Positions 44,010-55,337 of a stretch of 64,000 bases of DNA are shown here, in pieces. Position 1 is the first letter of the stretch. Each line of letters begins with the position of its first letter. The stretch spans positions 26,453,972-26,517,971 of the forward strand of contig JABAKD010000023.1 of assembly GCA_012845835.1 (NCBI GenBank), given 5' to 3'. The notes beneath the pieces were generated by a model that worked only from the letters and a program-made list of their open reading frames with translations, did no database searches and was not told where the DNA came from. This DNA is from Undaria pinnatifida. Taxonomy: Eukaryota; Sar; Phaeophyceae; Laminariales; Alariaceae. The translations under genes were made by a program, and so were the position numbers.

Positions 44010-46562
44010 TCGACAACGGTTGCTCTTCTTGCTTTTTTACGTCACATTCCGTACTACTGGTATGATAATTCTCGAGCTAGCTACTACTACTACTGCTGTA
44101 TCTATCTTCTATCTGTGCAGTCTCCAGCCCCGGCAAGCAGCCTAGCTGAGCCGCCTCCGGCAGCAAGCCCACAACTGGGGCGGTGGGTCTGGCAGCAGGG
44201 GCTTCGATCCGCGAGAATCCGGGGTCTGCTGCTGGTGCTTGCTGCTGCCAGTGCTGCGGCTGCTGCTGCTGCTTCGACGACGACTGCCCTTCCTTGCCTT
44301 TTTATATTTTGGTCACATTTCGTACTGGTATGACCGTCATATTACTGCTGCTGTTGTTACGGCTTCAGTAGGTACGGGATTCGCGTCACATTGCTGTATG
44401 CCTTGGTACGAGTAGCTAGGGGTACTGCGTGGTGATTGTTCTGCACGCTGTGATGACATATGATCGGAGCATCGGCACAAGGGAGGCAGGAAGCCGAAGT
44501 GTTTGTATTTTATTGGCGGACCCGCGGGCCCGACCCGCGGGGCGCCTGCACGGCATCAACGTGGCTCTCAGCTGTAAGTTTGAAAAAGGCGGATCCGCCG
44601 GCTAGATCCGCGGGTTTGACCCGCGGGTCAGCCCAAAACAACTCACGGGTCATTATGGCTTGACCCGCGAAGTGACCCGTATTTCGCGGGTCATGACCCG
44701 ACCCGACCCGCGAGATTTTGCAAACCTCTTGACCCGACCCGACCCGACCCGCGAGATTTTGAAGCCTTTTGACCCGACCCGACCCGACCCGCGAGATTTT
44801 GAAAACCTCTTGACCCGACCCGACCCGACCCGTGAGATTTCAAAACGTAATGACCCGACCCGACCCGACCCGCGAGATTTTGGAACCCCCTTGACCCGAC
44901 CCGCGGGTCGGGTCATGACCCGTGTGCCCCAGGAAGCCTTTAACCGACGATTGTTGCTTTCCCGCAACGCGCGCGCGCAGGTGCTTGCATGCCTGCAGAT
45001 ACTGAGCAGAGGAAACGTCTTCGCCGATATCTACCATATGTCCTTCATGAGCTTTCAGACGGTGGCAGCCACCTTCCACCGCTTCTGCAAGTACTTCGCG
45101 GCGGAGATGTACGACGAGTACATCTACCTGCCGACCGGAGAATACCTCACGAAAGTCATGGAGCAGTACGATCGCATAGGTTTTCCCGGCGCGGTCGGGT
45201 CTACGGACGTCACACACATCTACTGGGGCATGTGCCCCTACAACCAAGCCCGGATGTACACGGGCAAGGAAGGGAAGCCGACCATCGCATACCAAGTGAC
45301 GGTGGACCACACCAAGCGCGTTCTCGCGGTGACGCGAGGATTTACGGGGGCGACGAACGACAAGACGATCATCCGGTACGACGCGGCCGTGAAGCGCATT
45401 CGGGAGGATACTGTCTACACGAAGCGGAAGTACAAGCTCTACGCGGAGGATGGCGTGCAGTTCGAGGAGGAAGGATGCTACTTGCTGGTGGATAACGGGT
45501 ACCACAAGGTGAACTTGAGACAAGTGTAACGGCGCGTGTGCGTGCGCTGTATGCGTTGAGGTTGGCTGTGCCGCTGCTGTGTCGCCGCGTGTGTTTATTG
45601 ACCTGCCTGTGAGCTCATCGGTGTAGCAGCTTCTTGTTGGTTGTTGCACAATGGTTGTTGCACAATGGTTGTTGCACAATGAGAATACTTTTTGTGTACA
45701 ACCATTGGTTATTGGTTAGGCGATGCACGAAATATCGCAATCTCGCCCCCGGCAGGTTAGAGGTAACTTGGGAATCCTGCCAACGCGCGGCGTCGTGTTG
45801 GCATTTGGGGCCGATTGTTTTGTTGTTTCTGGGGTAGTACGTGAGGATTATAGCCCCCTTTGTTGACAACAGCACAAGGGGCGAGAAATGGCGTCCTGTT
45901 CGTCCACACTCCCAAGTAGAGACCACACTCCCAACTAGAGATGACGTCGGGGACGTTTGAGATTCGGGCATCAGGTGCTGCAGTTTCCGGCCTAACGTCT
46001 CGAAGCTCTACTCAGATGTACTCCCATCATGTCTGAAAATGCCCTTTTTCTCTCTGTCTCTGCCCGCCACCCCTCGTCCGCTCCCGCACCCTCACTCGCA
46101 AACTATGCCTCTTGACAGTGGAGGACACTAATCCCGCCTTCGAAGTGCCCGATCGACCGCGGCGACCTCATCTTCTCTAAGAGGCTCGAAAGCGCTCGCA
46201 AGGACGTCGAGTGCTACTTCGGGATCCTAAAGGGGCGATTCCGGATCAACAAGCTCTCCATCTGCTTCCACAAGCAGGAGGATATCGACAACGTGTTCTT
46301 TACGTGCTGTATCCTCCACAACATGCTGCACAGCTTCGACAACAGAGGGGACATGAGCGAGGAACCCAACTGGGCGGGGAGCGCCGGCCTGCATGACGCG
46401 ACGGACCGTGACCCCGGCACGGACCTCAGCTCCGTCGGGTCCATGGATGGTCAGAAAGAGGCGGTGGAGGTGGAGGGGGGATTCGGGGCGCTGAGGAAGA
46501 AGTTGGTCGCGAACTTCGTGTACCGCAGGGACAAGAAGAAGGACATTGTGTGGCTCTCGTAG
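41665..46562 (+). CDS. PIF/Harbinger DDE transposase, three exons, 496 aa
   Basis: Exons 41665-42183, 44981-45508 and 46119-46562 join in phase 0 at each junction. Donors are AAG/gtgagc and AAG/gtgaac; acceptors are cgcgcgcag and cttgacag. Exon 1 ends RRFRQNFRVPYPFFVHLVEL and ATGRAAIPVELK; exon 2 continues VLACLQILSRGNVFADIYHM, as expected across this junction in the family. Catalytic residues: Asp in GFPGAVGSTDVTHIYW, Asp in CYLLVDNGYHKW (spanning the exon 2-3 junction) and Glu in SARKDVECYFGILKGRFRIN. GATNDKTIIRYD and IDNVFFTCCILHNMLHSF are also typical. The layout resembles the plant-transposon-protein/DDE_Tnp_4 group. Start: first ATG after the CA repeat; an alternative lies upstream at low-complexity sequence. 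The N-terminal 60 residues are less certain. An open frame running from 44660 through the hAT iterons into exon 2 is a coincidence, not the start. Confidence 0.88.
43202..44922 (+). mobile_element. non-autonomous hAT copy A3 in H2 intron 1
   Basis: It begins CAGGGCTTTTCACGGGTCGG and has ACCCG arrays near both sides (43215-43500, 44690-44900), two tandem CTG-bearing segments (43780-44030, 44110-44290) and the same internal order as A2. The right end stops at GACCCGTG (44922) without the last 10 bases. The 8 bases before the left end (ctatttat) are not repeated after it, so the right tip has been deleted. Being inside an intron, it leaves the transposase frame intact. Confidence 0.88.
43913..44010 (+). 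repeat. long CTG microsatellite in hAT-A3
   Basis: About 30 CTG units broken by TTG. It is the longest trinucleotide run in the window. Confidence 0.92.
45633..45680 (+). repeat. GTTGTTGCACAATG short tandem repeat in H2 intron 2
   Basis: Three tandem 15-bp copies (GGTTGTTGCACAAT). Confidence 0.85.
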
Positions 46563-48103
46563 GAAAACTGTTGGCCTGTTGTTGTTTTTTGGGGGCCGCA
46601 TCTGTGAGCGTTACTGCGTGGGTTGCGTGGGCGCGTTCCGTACACTGTCTTCGGTAAGTTTATTTCCACGACGCCAACCGTGGCGGGGGGGGGGGGGGGT
46701 ACGGTGGCTTTCGATAGCGCATGCGGGTCAGCGTGGGGTCGGTAGTACAAGGGCACCGTCACGGTGTGCAAAGCCGCAATTTTTAGTTTTTACGAAAGCT
46801 TCATTCAAGTTCATCTGCAGTGTTTTTATTTTTCCGAAGTTCCACGATATTTAATTCATCGGAAATATATACATGCGACGCAGTCGTGCGCAGGGCTTCA
46901 CGAGGAGAAGAGGGTGTCCATCGTCTAGCTCTAGGTTTCTTTCGTTTTTGCAACGGCGATCGTATGAGCCAGGCCGGAGGGGGAGATGCAAGGTGGCTGT
47001 CGTTCGGCGACTCTCTTTTCAGCGGTTGGGAAACATGCACGTCCCTGGGTGCGGGCACGGCAGTAAAATTGTTCTTCGGGTTTTTTGCTGCCAAGTACGG
47101 TGGAGATTCATGAAAATTGTTCTTGTTTTATTTTTTCTGCCAACTACGGCGAAGATTCATGAAACGTGATGGAACACAGGGTTGGAATCTATCTCTCGGC
47201 TGCACGTATGTAGCTCTCTTTCCTCTGCCTGGCGTGGCACCTGTGTTTCCTACCTCTTTTATTCTTTTCCGAGACGCACGACCCCTCGGGGCCGGTGTCC
47301 CTCGGGCGCGTACGTACCTATATTTGTTTGTTCTGCGGCGTCGAATGTGCCCGGTTTAGTGACCACGGGCTCCCATGGATGTTTTGGAATGGAGAGCTCA
47401 TGTGTGAAAAAAAATAAAGAAAACGGGATTCACGCGTATTTCCGCGTAGCTGAGATTGCAGACCCGTCGACGTCAGGTGTCTCGGTCCGGGTGCTCACTC
47501 GAACCATGGAATACCCCACCTTGACACCAAGAAAAAACGAACAAATGAGTTGAGCAATTTTGAAAAGAACATATTGTAGCAACCATTATATCTCCGTGCG
47601 ACAACCGCATCGACGGCAAACATGCACGCCACTCTCTCTCTCTTCTCTCTCTCTCCCTCTCAAAAGGGGACAAAACGAGGCCCAATGTCTGCTCCGGCCG
47701 CAGAAGGAACGACCATATCAAACAACATGGTGGGCGAGGGACCTGCACAGCTCTATTAATGACAAGAGCTTTACACCAAGAAAAAACGAACAAATGAGTT
47801 GAGCAATTTTCAAAAGAACATATTGTAGCAAACATATCTGCGGGCGCATTGGCGACCGTGCTACAACCGCGTCGACGGCAAACATGCACGCCACTCTCTC
47901 TCTCTCTCTCTCTCTCCCTCTCAAAAGGGAACAAAACGAGGCCCACTGTCTGCTCCGGCCGCAGAAGGAACGACCATATCAAACAACATGGTGGGCGAGG
48001 GACCTGCACAGCCCTATCAACAGGGAACGCTGCCAAAATCAAACACCCGCCGGCGAAGTTTCGCCGGCACGAACGTTAGGTTTTCGTGAGTTCGCTCTAA
48101 ATT
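46563..48103. other. convergent intergenic region of H2 with a tandem duplication
   Basis: Between the two stop codons lie a G run (46685-46701), a small ATTCATGAAA duplication (47105-47165) and a 249-bp tandem duplication (unit 1 from 47524, unit 2 from 47773 to about 48022) that includes a CT microsatellite. I saw no third gene; open frames here are low-complexity. Confidence 0.6.
47524..48022 (+). repeat. 249-bp tandem duplication
   Basis: Both units start ACACCAAGAAAAAACGAACA and contain CTCTCTCTC then GTCTGCTCCGGCCGCAGAAG. Divergence is low, so the duplication is recent. Confidence 0.9.
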
Positions 48104-50796
48104 CTAAATCCGTGTGACGGCGGTGGGAGCTCCCACTGAGCAAGCCGCCATCCCCGACGCTGTGGTAGCCCCACCACCACCTGCAGTCCTCGGCGTCCCG
48201 TTGTAGTCGTGCGAAAAACCCGGGAGGGCGGCGACCACCGGAGTAGCCGCGGTAAACGGGGGGGCGGAGGAACCACCGGCGGCGTAAGCGGCGGTGAATT
48301 CGCTGACGGGCTTTCTGTGCAAAGCCCGTATCTTGGCCTTGAGGCCTGCTTCTTCCTCGGGTTCGCAATATTGGCGCTCACCCTCCAGGTCTTCCAAGGC
48401 CTGCTTCTTGCGTTTGCGGCAGGCCTCCTCTTCGTCGAGCGCCCGCTGAGCGCTAATATCGGCGGATGTTCGCTCCACCGCCGCCGCCACCTGCCTGGAC
48501 AGCTGCGTTTGCTCCACAGCCTGTTGCAGGAATTGCGCCCTCGCGTTGGCATGGGACTCCTTCTGCTGTAGAGCCTGCGTATCTTTCTTCACCTTTGCTC
48601 GGCTCTGCGCTTCCCCCGCCCCCACAAACTGCCTCACGGCGCCTGGGTGCAACGGGTTCTCAGGCGAGGATCCTTCGTCGGAGTTTCCCGCGCTGCTGCT
48701 TCCACCCTTGCTCGGAGTGCTGCTTGCCTTCTTTTTCCGGCCGCGCTTCGGAGGTCCGGAGCTATCGTTGCACGTACTGAGCTCTGTGTCTTCGTCCTTC
48801 CCGGCCGGCCGCCCAAACAAGCAGAAGGTAAGGGTGAGCGGGTGCATCCAGTTGCTGGGCCTGTCCGGGTAAAGACTGCGGCCCCCAGAGCTAGTGCTGT
48901 CCCCGCTTTGGCCGCCCGCGTCCGCGGCTGCATTGTTCATGGCCGCTTTTCGGGCGAGCCACCTCGGGTAATCCGGTGAACCTTCATCCGGCTCGGGCCC
49001 CAACTCACCCGCGCTCCCGGCCCCCGCGGCACCACCGCTCGCCGCCGCCCCCTCTGCGGCCGACTTTTCCCTCGACACAGGTTGTACGCTGGCGTCCTCC
49101 GCCGTGGGATCGGCACCCTTCTCCGAGCCTCCGTCGGAAGGTGACTTCTTCTCCCCGTTCTCAGGGCTTGCCGACGGCGAGGAGCGAGGCGCCAGTATTT
49201 CATCCTCCTTCTCCACGTCGACAGCCTCCCTCTCTTTTCCTTGCTGCCTGCAGTGGCAGACCCACAGCTCGTCCAAGAGCTCAGATAGCTGGTCGTAGTA
49301 CTGTTGTCCGGAAGGAGGCACGCCCGACGGTTGAGAGGCGACGACTCTAGTTTTCAAGGGGCGCGGAGAATGGGGCACGGAGATTTGCTAAATGGTGTGA
49401 GGACAAATTCCAGTCACATCCTTGGGTTTGGTGAGACATCGGATGTGGCGTGCGAGCAAACGAGCGTTGTTCAGCAATCTATCCACCAAGTGCCACCGCC
49501 CCCCTCCTCGCCATATCGATTTTAAAACTACAACAGGTTCCGGTCACGTTTTCAAAACTACACTAGGTTCCGGTCAAGTACGGCAAGGAAACTGAAAATC
49601 GCTTCCAACAACACTACTTCGGTGTTGCCGTCTGTTATGTGTACTGTGGAACTTGCAGCATTCCTGCAAAAAAAATGTGCTGCACGCTAGAGCGTCGCCC
49701 TCCATCGCCGTATGGGTGGTACACTGACTAATACCTGAGAGACAAGGGCACGCGAGCAGCGTGGGACGGTTCGCATCCCACGCCAATCGAGAAAGATACA
49801 AAAACGAGTACAATCCTGACACGCGTATGCTCGGTGGGATGAGCACGTACTTGTCATATATCGGGATAATGTCCCGCCGGATGGTGCAGTAGTCGTTTGT
49901 GTGCTTGGTCCAGACCTTGTTGACGTCGTTGTACAACTTCGGCTCGCCTGAAACACGGGGTAGGGGAGACACGCCGAGGAGTAAACATCATCAGACTCGT
50001 GATTTTCAGCAGCTGGTTTGCTGCGGAACTAAACCTTTCTACATGACCACCGTCCTTGTTCCACGTTACACATGCAACATCGACACGGCGCGCGGTACAC
50101 CCTCTACAACCCGTGCGGTGTAGACTACAAGACAAAAAAAAAACTTCTGCTGTGAGGTGTAGAAGACTTTGTAGACCATAGGAGAAGAGCACCATATTTT
50201 TGCACCACGACCAACACACCTCTCCTACGACGTGCCACGGAGGAAACAGAATTATACAGAGATGAGAGAGAAAAAATGGACCCGTGACAGAAAAGAACTC
50301 GGCAGTTCGGCAGTTCGTGACCACAACAAAAAATTCTTGGGTATATAAAACTCCAAATCTTTTCATGGAGGAACACACAGCTAGGTACCACTTTTAGAGA
50401 TAAAGTGGATGGACCCAGCCTTCTCCACCCTGCACCCTTGCGTGCCTTACCTCTCCCCTTTCCGTTCACGTTGCTGCAGCCCATGATGTGCTCGTCTACC
50501 CACCGAGGCAGCTTGAGGGGCTCGCCTTGCAAGTTTTTGATCCACGCTAAAAACCCAGGAACAACGAGCGTCTTGTAAGCGTTGGTCGCGGCTTGCTGCT
50601 TCTTCTTGGAGTCAGTCAGCCCAGCATTCCGCTTCACTCCCTGGCAAGCGTAGGTGGCGCAGACGCTCTGCAGCTGCATGAGTATCTGCTTCTGTGTCAT
50701 GCCTCCAACACAGCACTCTGCAAAATGCTTTATAGCTGCTTCCGCCAGGCTGTTGTAGCTTAGCAACAGCGACTCTGGTGCCTCTTGGTCCGGCAT
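48104..50796 (-). CDS. H2 accessory protein, three exons, 561 aa
   Basis: Minus-strand exons 50796-50451, 49947-49851 and 49346-48104 join in phase: AGAG/gtaagg to gtgtttcag/GC, then GACAA/gtacgt to aaactag/A. The total, 1686 nt, is divisible by three. The product starts MPDQEAPESLLLSYNSLAEA with a helical, basic region (GLTDSKKKQQAATNAYKTLV). It then has GEPKLYNDVNKVWTKHTNDY and IRRDIIPIYDK, and QQYYDQLSELLDELWVCHCR. A Ser/Gly/Glu-rich linker follows, then a basic PPKRGRKKKASSTPSKGG (likely nuclear signal). A long Gln/Glu/Arg helix (about residues 430-510) is probably coiled coil. Harbinger elements usually encode a Myb/SANT-like partner that carries the transposase to the nucleus and ends. 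Position and layout fit that role, but I cannot identify the fold. Confidence 0.75.
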
Positions 50797-51022
50797 GTTT
50801 GCAACGTCTGTGTGGTCTGCTGCGTGTGGTCTGCTGCCTCTGCGCTGCGTCTGTATGTCTGTATCGGTCTGCTGTGTGCTGCTGCTGCTGCTGCTGCTGT
50901 GTGGTGTTGGGTTTTGCGCGCGCTGTTTTCAAAAAAAATTGACAGTCCTGCTGAAATCCGTCTGACAAAATCCGTTCGCTATAAGAAAGCTCGGGCTTTC
51001 TTCTCCGCCCGAATTTTGCCGA

Positions 51023-51074
51023 ATCGGATTCTGGCGGAATCGAAGATGAGAATCCAATGCTATAAGAAATGGCC
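51023..51074 (-). repeat. H2 right terminal inverted repeat
   Basis: Complement of 41404-41455 with two mismatches, followed by TAA. Confidence 0.95.
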
Positions 51075-51077
51075 TAA

Positions 51078-51190
51078 CAGGGTAAAATAAAAGTTTAGGG
51101 TGGATTTTTTCTTTAGGATGGGATTTTTTTTTTCTCGTCGAGAAATCGTCAAAAACATTTCCGACCGAACATTTTTTCGCCCACTTCTTA
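51078..51190 (+). repeat. dispersed repeat R3
   Basis: It matches the complement of 63012-63140 (AGTTTAGGGTGGATTTTTTC, CGTCGAGAAATCGTCAAAAA, ATTTCCGACCGA). H2 inserted at its edge: the other copy reads TAAACAGGG where this one reads TAACAGGG after H2. Confidence 0.8.
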
Positions 51191-51965
51191 GTCGTCATTG
51201 GATAAAGGATTAGAGGCGCGCCGAACGTGAAAAGCTCATTCATGTGGCTCTGCGTACATCTGAGGATATGCCGGCGTTGTGGTTTCGTGGGCTTTTTTTT
51301 GTGGTCATTTTTACGAAAAGAAATGAAATGAAAAAGGTAACAGTAGTAAAAAATGTATGTATTGTGTCACGTCAGATAAGAAGTTATATCAAAATAATGT
51401 ATGTATTGTTTCCCGTCAGATAAGAAGATTTAATTATATCAACAGCAGTGATCATGAGCCCCCCTCCTCTCGCCCCCAAGACGAACAACAACAACCACAA
51501 CCACCACGATCATGTGGGTCACAGGTATACCATGACCTGTGATGCTGAATGATGCTTTTCTATAACACTTAATTGTACTGGTAGCTCATTCCCCTGATCA
51601 CCAAAAAAAGCTACCTGGTAGTATTTATATTAATACTATACATACATGTAGTATGATATGTGTATGTTGACCCGTTGGCTTACTCTTTCGCGCCGCTCTT
51701 TTCATATCATATGGAGATGGCAGCAACCAAAAAAAACAAAACAACGACTGGCATTCCTGTTATATTCAGGTATGTTCACCAAAACAACAACAAACAGCTG
51801 CTGTGGTTCCTGGGTATGGAGCACACTCACCCGTGACAGTCTCTAAGCAGGGGGCTCGTCCCCCCTCCCTGGCTCCTATGGTGGTATATACAAGGTAACC
51901 ACTACTTATCTTTACGTTCCATAATAATATGGTCGATCCTTGTAATAGCATCCACATATTATGCC
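51191..51965. other. no recognisable gene
   Basis: A short duplicated phrase (ATGTATTGT..CGTCAGATAAGAAG) lies at 51354-51427. Nothing else was seen. Confidence 0.5.
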
Positions 51966-52280
51966 GGTCGCCTCGGTGGCGTGTCAGGTTATCCTCGAGC
52001 CTGGTATAGGTCAGTTTCGTGAGTTCAAATCCCCCCTAGTGCACACGTACTCACTTGAATAAATTCGTGGGGACTCTTCTTGAGCACAAATTGACTTGCA
52101 GAAAGCGCAAGAGCGTGAGTTAGCTAACACTCGATGGAAAATCGACGAGCAGTGGGATTGCTGAACCCTCTGCGCGATAAAATTCAAGGTAAGAACTTGG
52201 GGGGAGAAGGGACGACACCTGTGACCACGGGTTGTCCAGAAGCTGGAAGGCAGATGTGAAAAAAAAAAAATACTTAGTTG
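51966..52280 (+). mobile_element. tRNA-derived SINE-like unit
   Basis: The head resembles a tRNA: GTCGCCTCGGTGGCGTGTCA (A-box region) and GAGTTCAAATCCCCCC (B box, 52020-52035). A tail follows with CACCTGTGACC and TTGTCCAGAAGCTGG, then an A run at 52260-52271. A related tail occurs at 53170-53300. Promoter boxes spaced about 40 bp apart plus an A-rich end fit a SINE; TSDs were not found. Confidence 0.6.
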
Positions 52281-53169
52281 ACCGCCAGGCAATCCGTTCC
52301 CCTTCGATGTGGAACATACCATGACCTCCACCACCCTCACCGACAACTACCAGTGATACGTACGAGGTATACATACATAATAAGCATATACTCAAAGTAT
52401 ATACACACCCACGTAATGCGACAGTAAAACAATAAAATAAATGTTAGAGCTTAGACTATATCCACAGTATTATTCCTGTCCGACCCCATATACAAAAACA
52501 AACAGAAAGAGACTCCAGCCCGCGCTTCACCGCCCCCCGCTCGTCCTTTGCGCCGGGCGCGCTTGTTGGTACTGTAGTATCACTACACACCACCAGTACA
52601 CACCAGAACATAAATCGGACGAGAGGTTTGAACCATTCGCCCATTCTCTACTCCTCACATATTTTCTAGAACGTTTGTATCGTAGACAAAGTTTATCTAC
52701 GCTCGTACCAAGCACATCGCAACCACCATTTATACTGCATATATATTCGTTACATATGTACAGTATATATGGCACAATGTGCCCTCTTTATCACGCTATT
52801 TCCTGATACCCCCCAGCGGTCTTTCCTGCCCTTTTCCGGATAAATTTGATTTCCGTATTATTATAGTCCAAAACTTGTCGACATTTACTTGGCAATGCGC
52901 TATTGCCCGTTCCAAATAGGTTGAGGAAGGGCGCCACGCTCTCGAACCCTGCTTCCCAGCTCTTTCCCTGCATCAGTCGCCGATAGCCGCCATACACGAG
53001 AAAAATGGCATGGTATCAAAAATACTGCAAAATTCAAAATTCGCAATTCCCCCAACTCTTCAGCTCCACGGTGGGATGGTCGCCAAACTTGATCGTAGTA
53101 CAACTACGATTCTCCCGAAAGAGTACGAAGCCCCCCTGAGTCCTCTCCAGATCCCCGCTGTAGACCCCA

Positions 53170-53300
53170 CGAGCACTTAATATCTTGCAGGAAACCCTCT
53201 GCGGCGATAATAAATGAGGGCACGTACCGGGAGGGGGGGCGGCGGGGGGGGGGGGGCGTCACCTGTGACCGCTGCTTGTCCAGAAGCTGGGAAGTCAAAG
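53170..53300 (+). repeat. second copy of the SINE-like tail
   Basis: It shares CCCTCTGCGGCGATAA, CACCTGTGACCGCTGCTTGT and CCAGAAGCTGGGAAG with 52165-52250 and contains a G run (53241-53256). No tRNA-like head was seen. Confidence 0.6.
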
Positions 53301-53339
53301 GATGAGATTTAAAAACAAAACAAAAACTCTTACAGCGTA

Positions 53340-54963
53340 CATCTCAAAGTATGATATATAGGGGTGGCAGGCGAAGAAGAGGAGAGCTGTCCAAGTATAA
53401 ACGATACAACAAATACACGAGTAATGTGCTGTATGTAGTACTCATACCGGTGTTTTTAGTGCTCGCTGTGCCCAGTATATACTAGACCAGTTTTAAAAGT
53501 AGCCGGTAAGTATTATCTATATTGTTGTGGTGTTCCAATTGGCCTTCTTGTCTTGTGCATACTAAACCATTTGGTAGAATTTTTAAAGGTGGTTAAGGTC
53601 CGAACGATGAACATGGTATACCACCAGGTACGTGATTTTCACAAGTTAGTAGCTCCTCGTTCCTCTGTACAGCAGTATGGACGGGAGTCTAACCCTTTTA
53701 CAACTGCAATCGTCGTTTGGGGACAAGATGCCAACAATTAATGTGGGAGCTCTACTGGGGCTAACGTCGTGTCATCTTAAAAAAAACATGCAAAAGGAAA
53801 AAAAGAAAAAAAAAAGAGCGTGCATTGGCCCCCGCAAAAACAGAGCGTGCAGGGTATCAGTGTTCGACACTGCTCACCATGCGAGTACTCGCAGTATAAC
53901 CGCTCATACTGCGTTCTTCTCAAGTATGTCGGGGTTCACTACTGTGGATATTACCCGTACTTGCAGTATTTGGGGTTGTATATTGCTTATACTGCCAGGA
54001 CTGTCAGCAATTCGGCCGTTAATGTTGATAGTGCATCAAGTATTCGCAGTACTAAAATACTTTCAAAAGCTCCCGTTACTTGCAGAGGGAGAAGCATGCA
54101 GGGAGAATCGGCAAAACAGCGTTTGTTTTCTTTTTCGCCGTCCGACAAAACTCACGATCCGACATGTTCTCATGAACACACGATTTTCCAAATCGGAGCG
54201 AATAGCTGTGAGAATCACACGTACATGTGTGGACAATCGAAAGGCGACAAGCGACAAGCGACAAGCGACATATGATAAGGCTTTGAGTGACACTAGCGTA
54301 CACTGTACTCCAGTACGGTACATAAGGTGGTAACATCTGCATTTTATGAGGTTCTTCTTTTGAGGAGCTCCATGCCCCACACAACAAGCTAACTGCCCAT
54401 GAGACAAAACAAAAGTGGGAACCACGCACACTGCTTGTACGATTACGAACGAACACAGTAAAACTTGCCTTTTATTTGTCCTCATGAAGAGAGTTAGCTA
54501 TCCGACCGCAACCATCTGCCCACCAAGCGGCAGATATTAGATGTATATCGACATCCTCTCCTTCACGTCTATTCGCCAACAGTAAGATTTCGGAGCCCGC
54601 TTTCCGCAACCTTCCGAAACAGTGGTAGAAGTAAGAGAGCTTGCACCCTGTCACCTGACCCCAGCACCAGCAAACATAATTACAACAACGGTGGCACGGG
54701 GTCAGACGCACATCAATCACGCCTACGCGCGTACGGTGCCGGACAATGGACACTCACAAGAAACAGAAATACTGACACACACTGCGTCTCATATTAGGGA
54801 GAGGGTGTTTCTACACAAACATCAGTATAAACGCTGTCGAGGTTTTTTGTTCCTGCTAATATCATCTGCTTCCCTTTTTCTTGTTGCTTACTACAGCAGT
54901 AAGTGTCATGTAATGTATCCTTCAACAAGCATAGACGGGCACAGGCACACGGATCACTGGTGC
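53340..54963. other. no recognisable gene
   Basis: A GCGACAA heptamer repeats four times at 54244-54271. The patch 53880-54070 has loosely repeated CGCAGTAT/TACTTGCAGTA words. No domain-bearing frame was found. Confidence 0.45.
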
Positions 54964-55089
54964 TCATGAGTTTTCGAAGCACATGTTCGGTGGGGCGTCC
55001 TTGCCAATCCTGCTCAACGCCTGGGTGCCTGGTATCATTGTGGTCTCAACGATCCCTTTTGATATTCGGATGATTGCCCTTAAGAACTC
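54964..55089 (-). CDS. unassigned terminal exon
   Basis: On the minus strand, after a good acceptor (tttgtcttcag), the frame reads EFLRAIIRISKGIVETTMIP and GTQALSRIGKDAPPNMCFEN to a TGA. The 41 codons have balanced composition in a region free of repeats, so a real last exon is plausible. I cannot link it to an upstream exon or a family. Confidence 0.4.
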   Translation of the reverse strand, partial: EFLRAIIRISKGIVETTMIPGTQALSRIGKDAPPNMCFENS

Positions 55090-55337
55090 CTGAAGACAAA
55101 CAGGTCGCTCGTGCTAGCTATGTAGGGCTTGGCATGGTACGGTTCCACAAAACCGTTTGCAGTCTACCTCTGCTGACAAGCCCGCGAAGCGATGCTTCTC
55201 GGCTTGGCGATGCTCAGTGTGGTGGGGTGTGAGTAGCTAGTTGTGAGTTGTCTTGTGTCTTCCTCGCCGACGCGACCTACGCGGCGCATTTTTATCTTAC
55301 GTTATATTTTGAAATTTAAACTTGTTTTTAACACGGC

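Larger units (their letters stand above)
41404..51074 (+). mobile_element. complete PIF/Harbinger-type transposon H2
   Basis: The left end GGCCGTTTCTTATAGCATTG and the complement of the right end GGCCATTTCTTATAGCATTG match in 50 of 52 positions (41404-41455 and 51023-51074). TAA lies immediately outside both ends (41401-41403 and 51075-51077), the 3-bp duplication expected of PIF/Harbinger. The element is 9671 bp. It carries a three-exon DDE transposase on the plus strand and a three-exon accessory gene on the minus strand, converging toward 46.6-48.1 kb. Intron 1 of the transposase holds hAT-A3. The two-gene plan (transposase plus DNA-binding accessory) is standard for Harbinger elements. 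With both frames intact, it may be autonomous or was so recently. Confidence 0.93.

Noticed and set aside
43804-44371. Poly-Gln, poly-Leu and poly-Cys ORFs
   Set aside because: They come from the CTG microsatellite of hAT-A3.
44660-44980. N-terminal extension of the H2 transposase encoded by ACCCG repeats
   Set aside because: The reading is open only because the iterons lack stops in this frame. The conserved protein junction and a good acceptor at 44980 place it in an intron.
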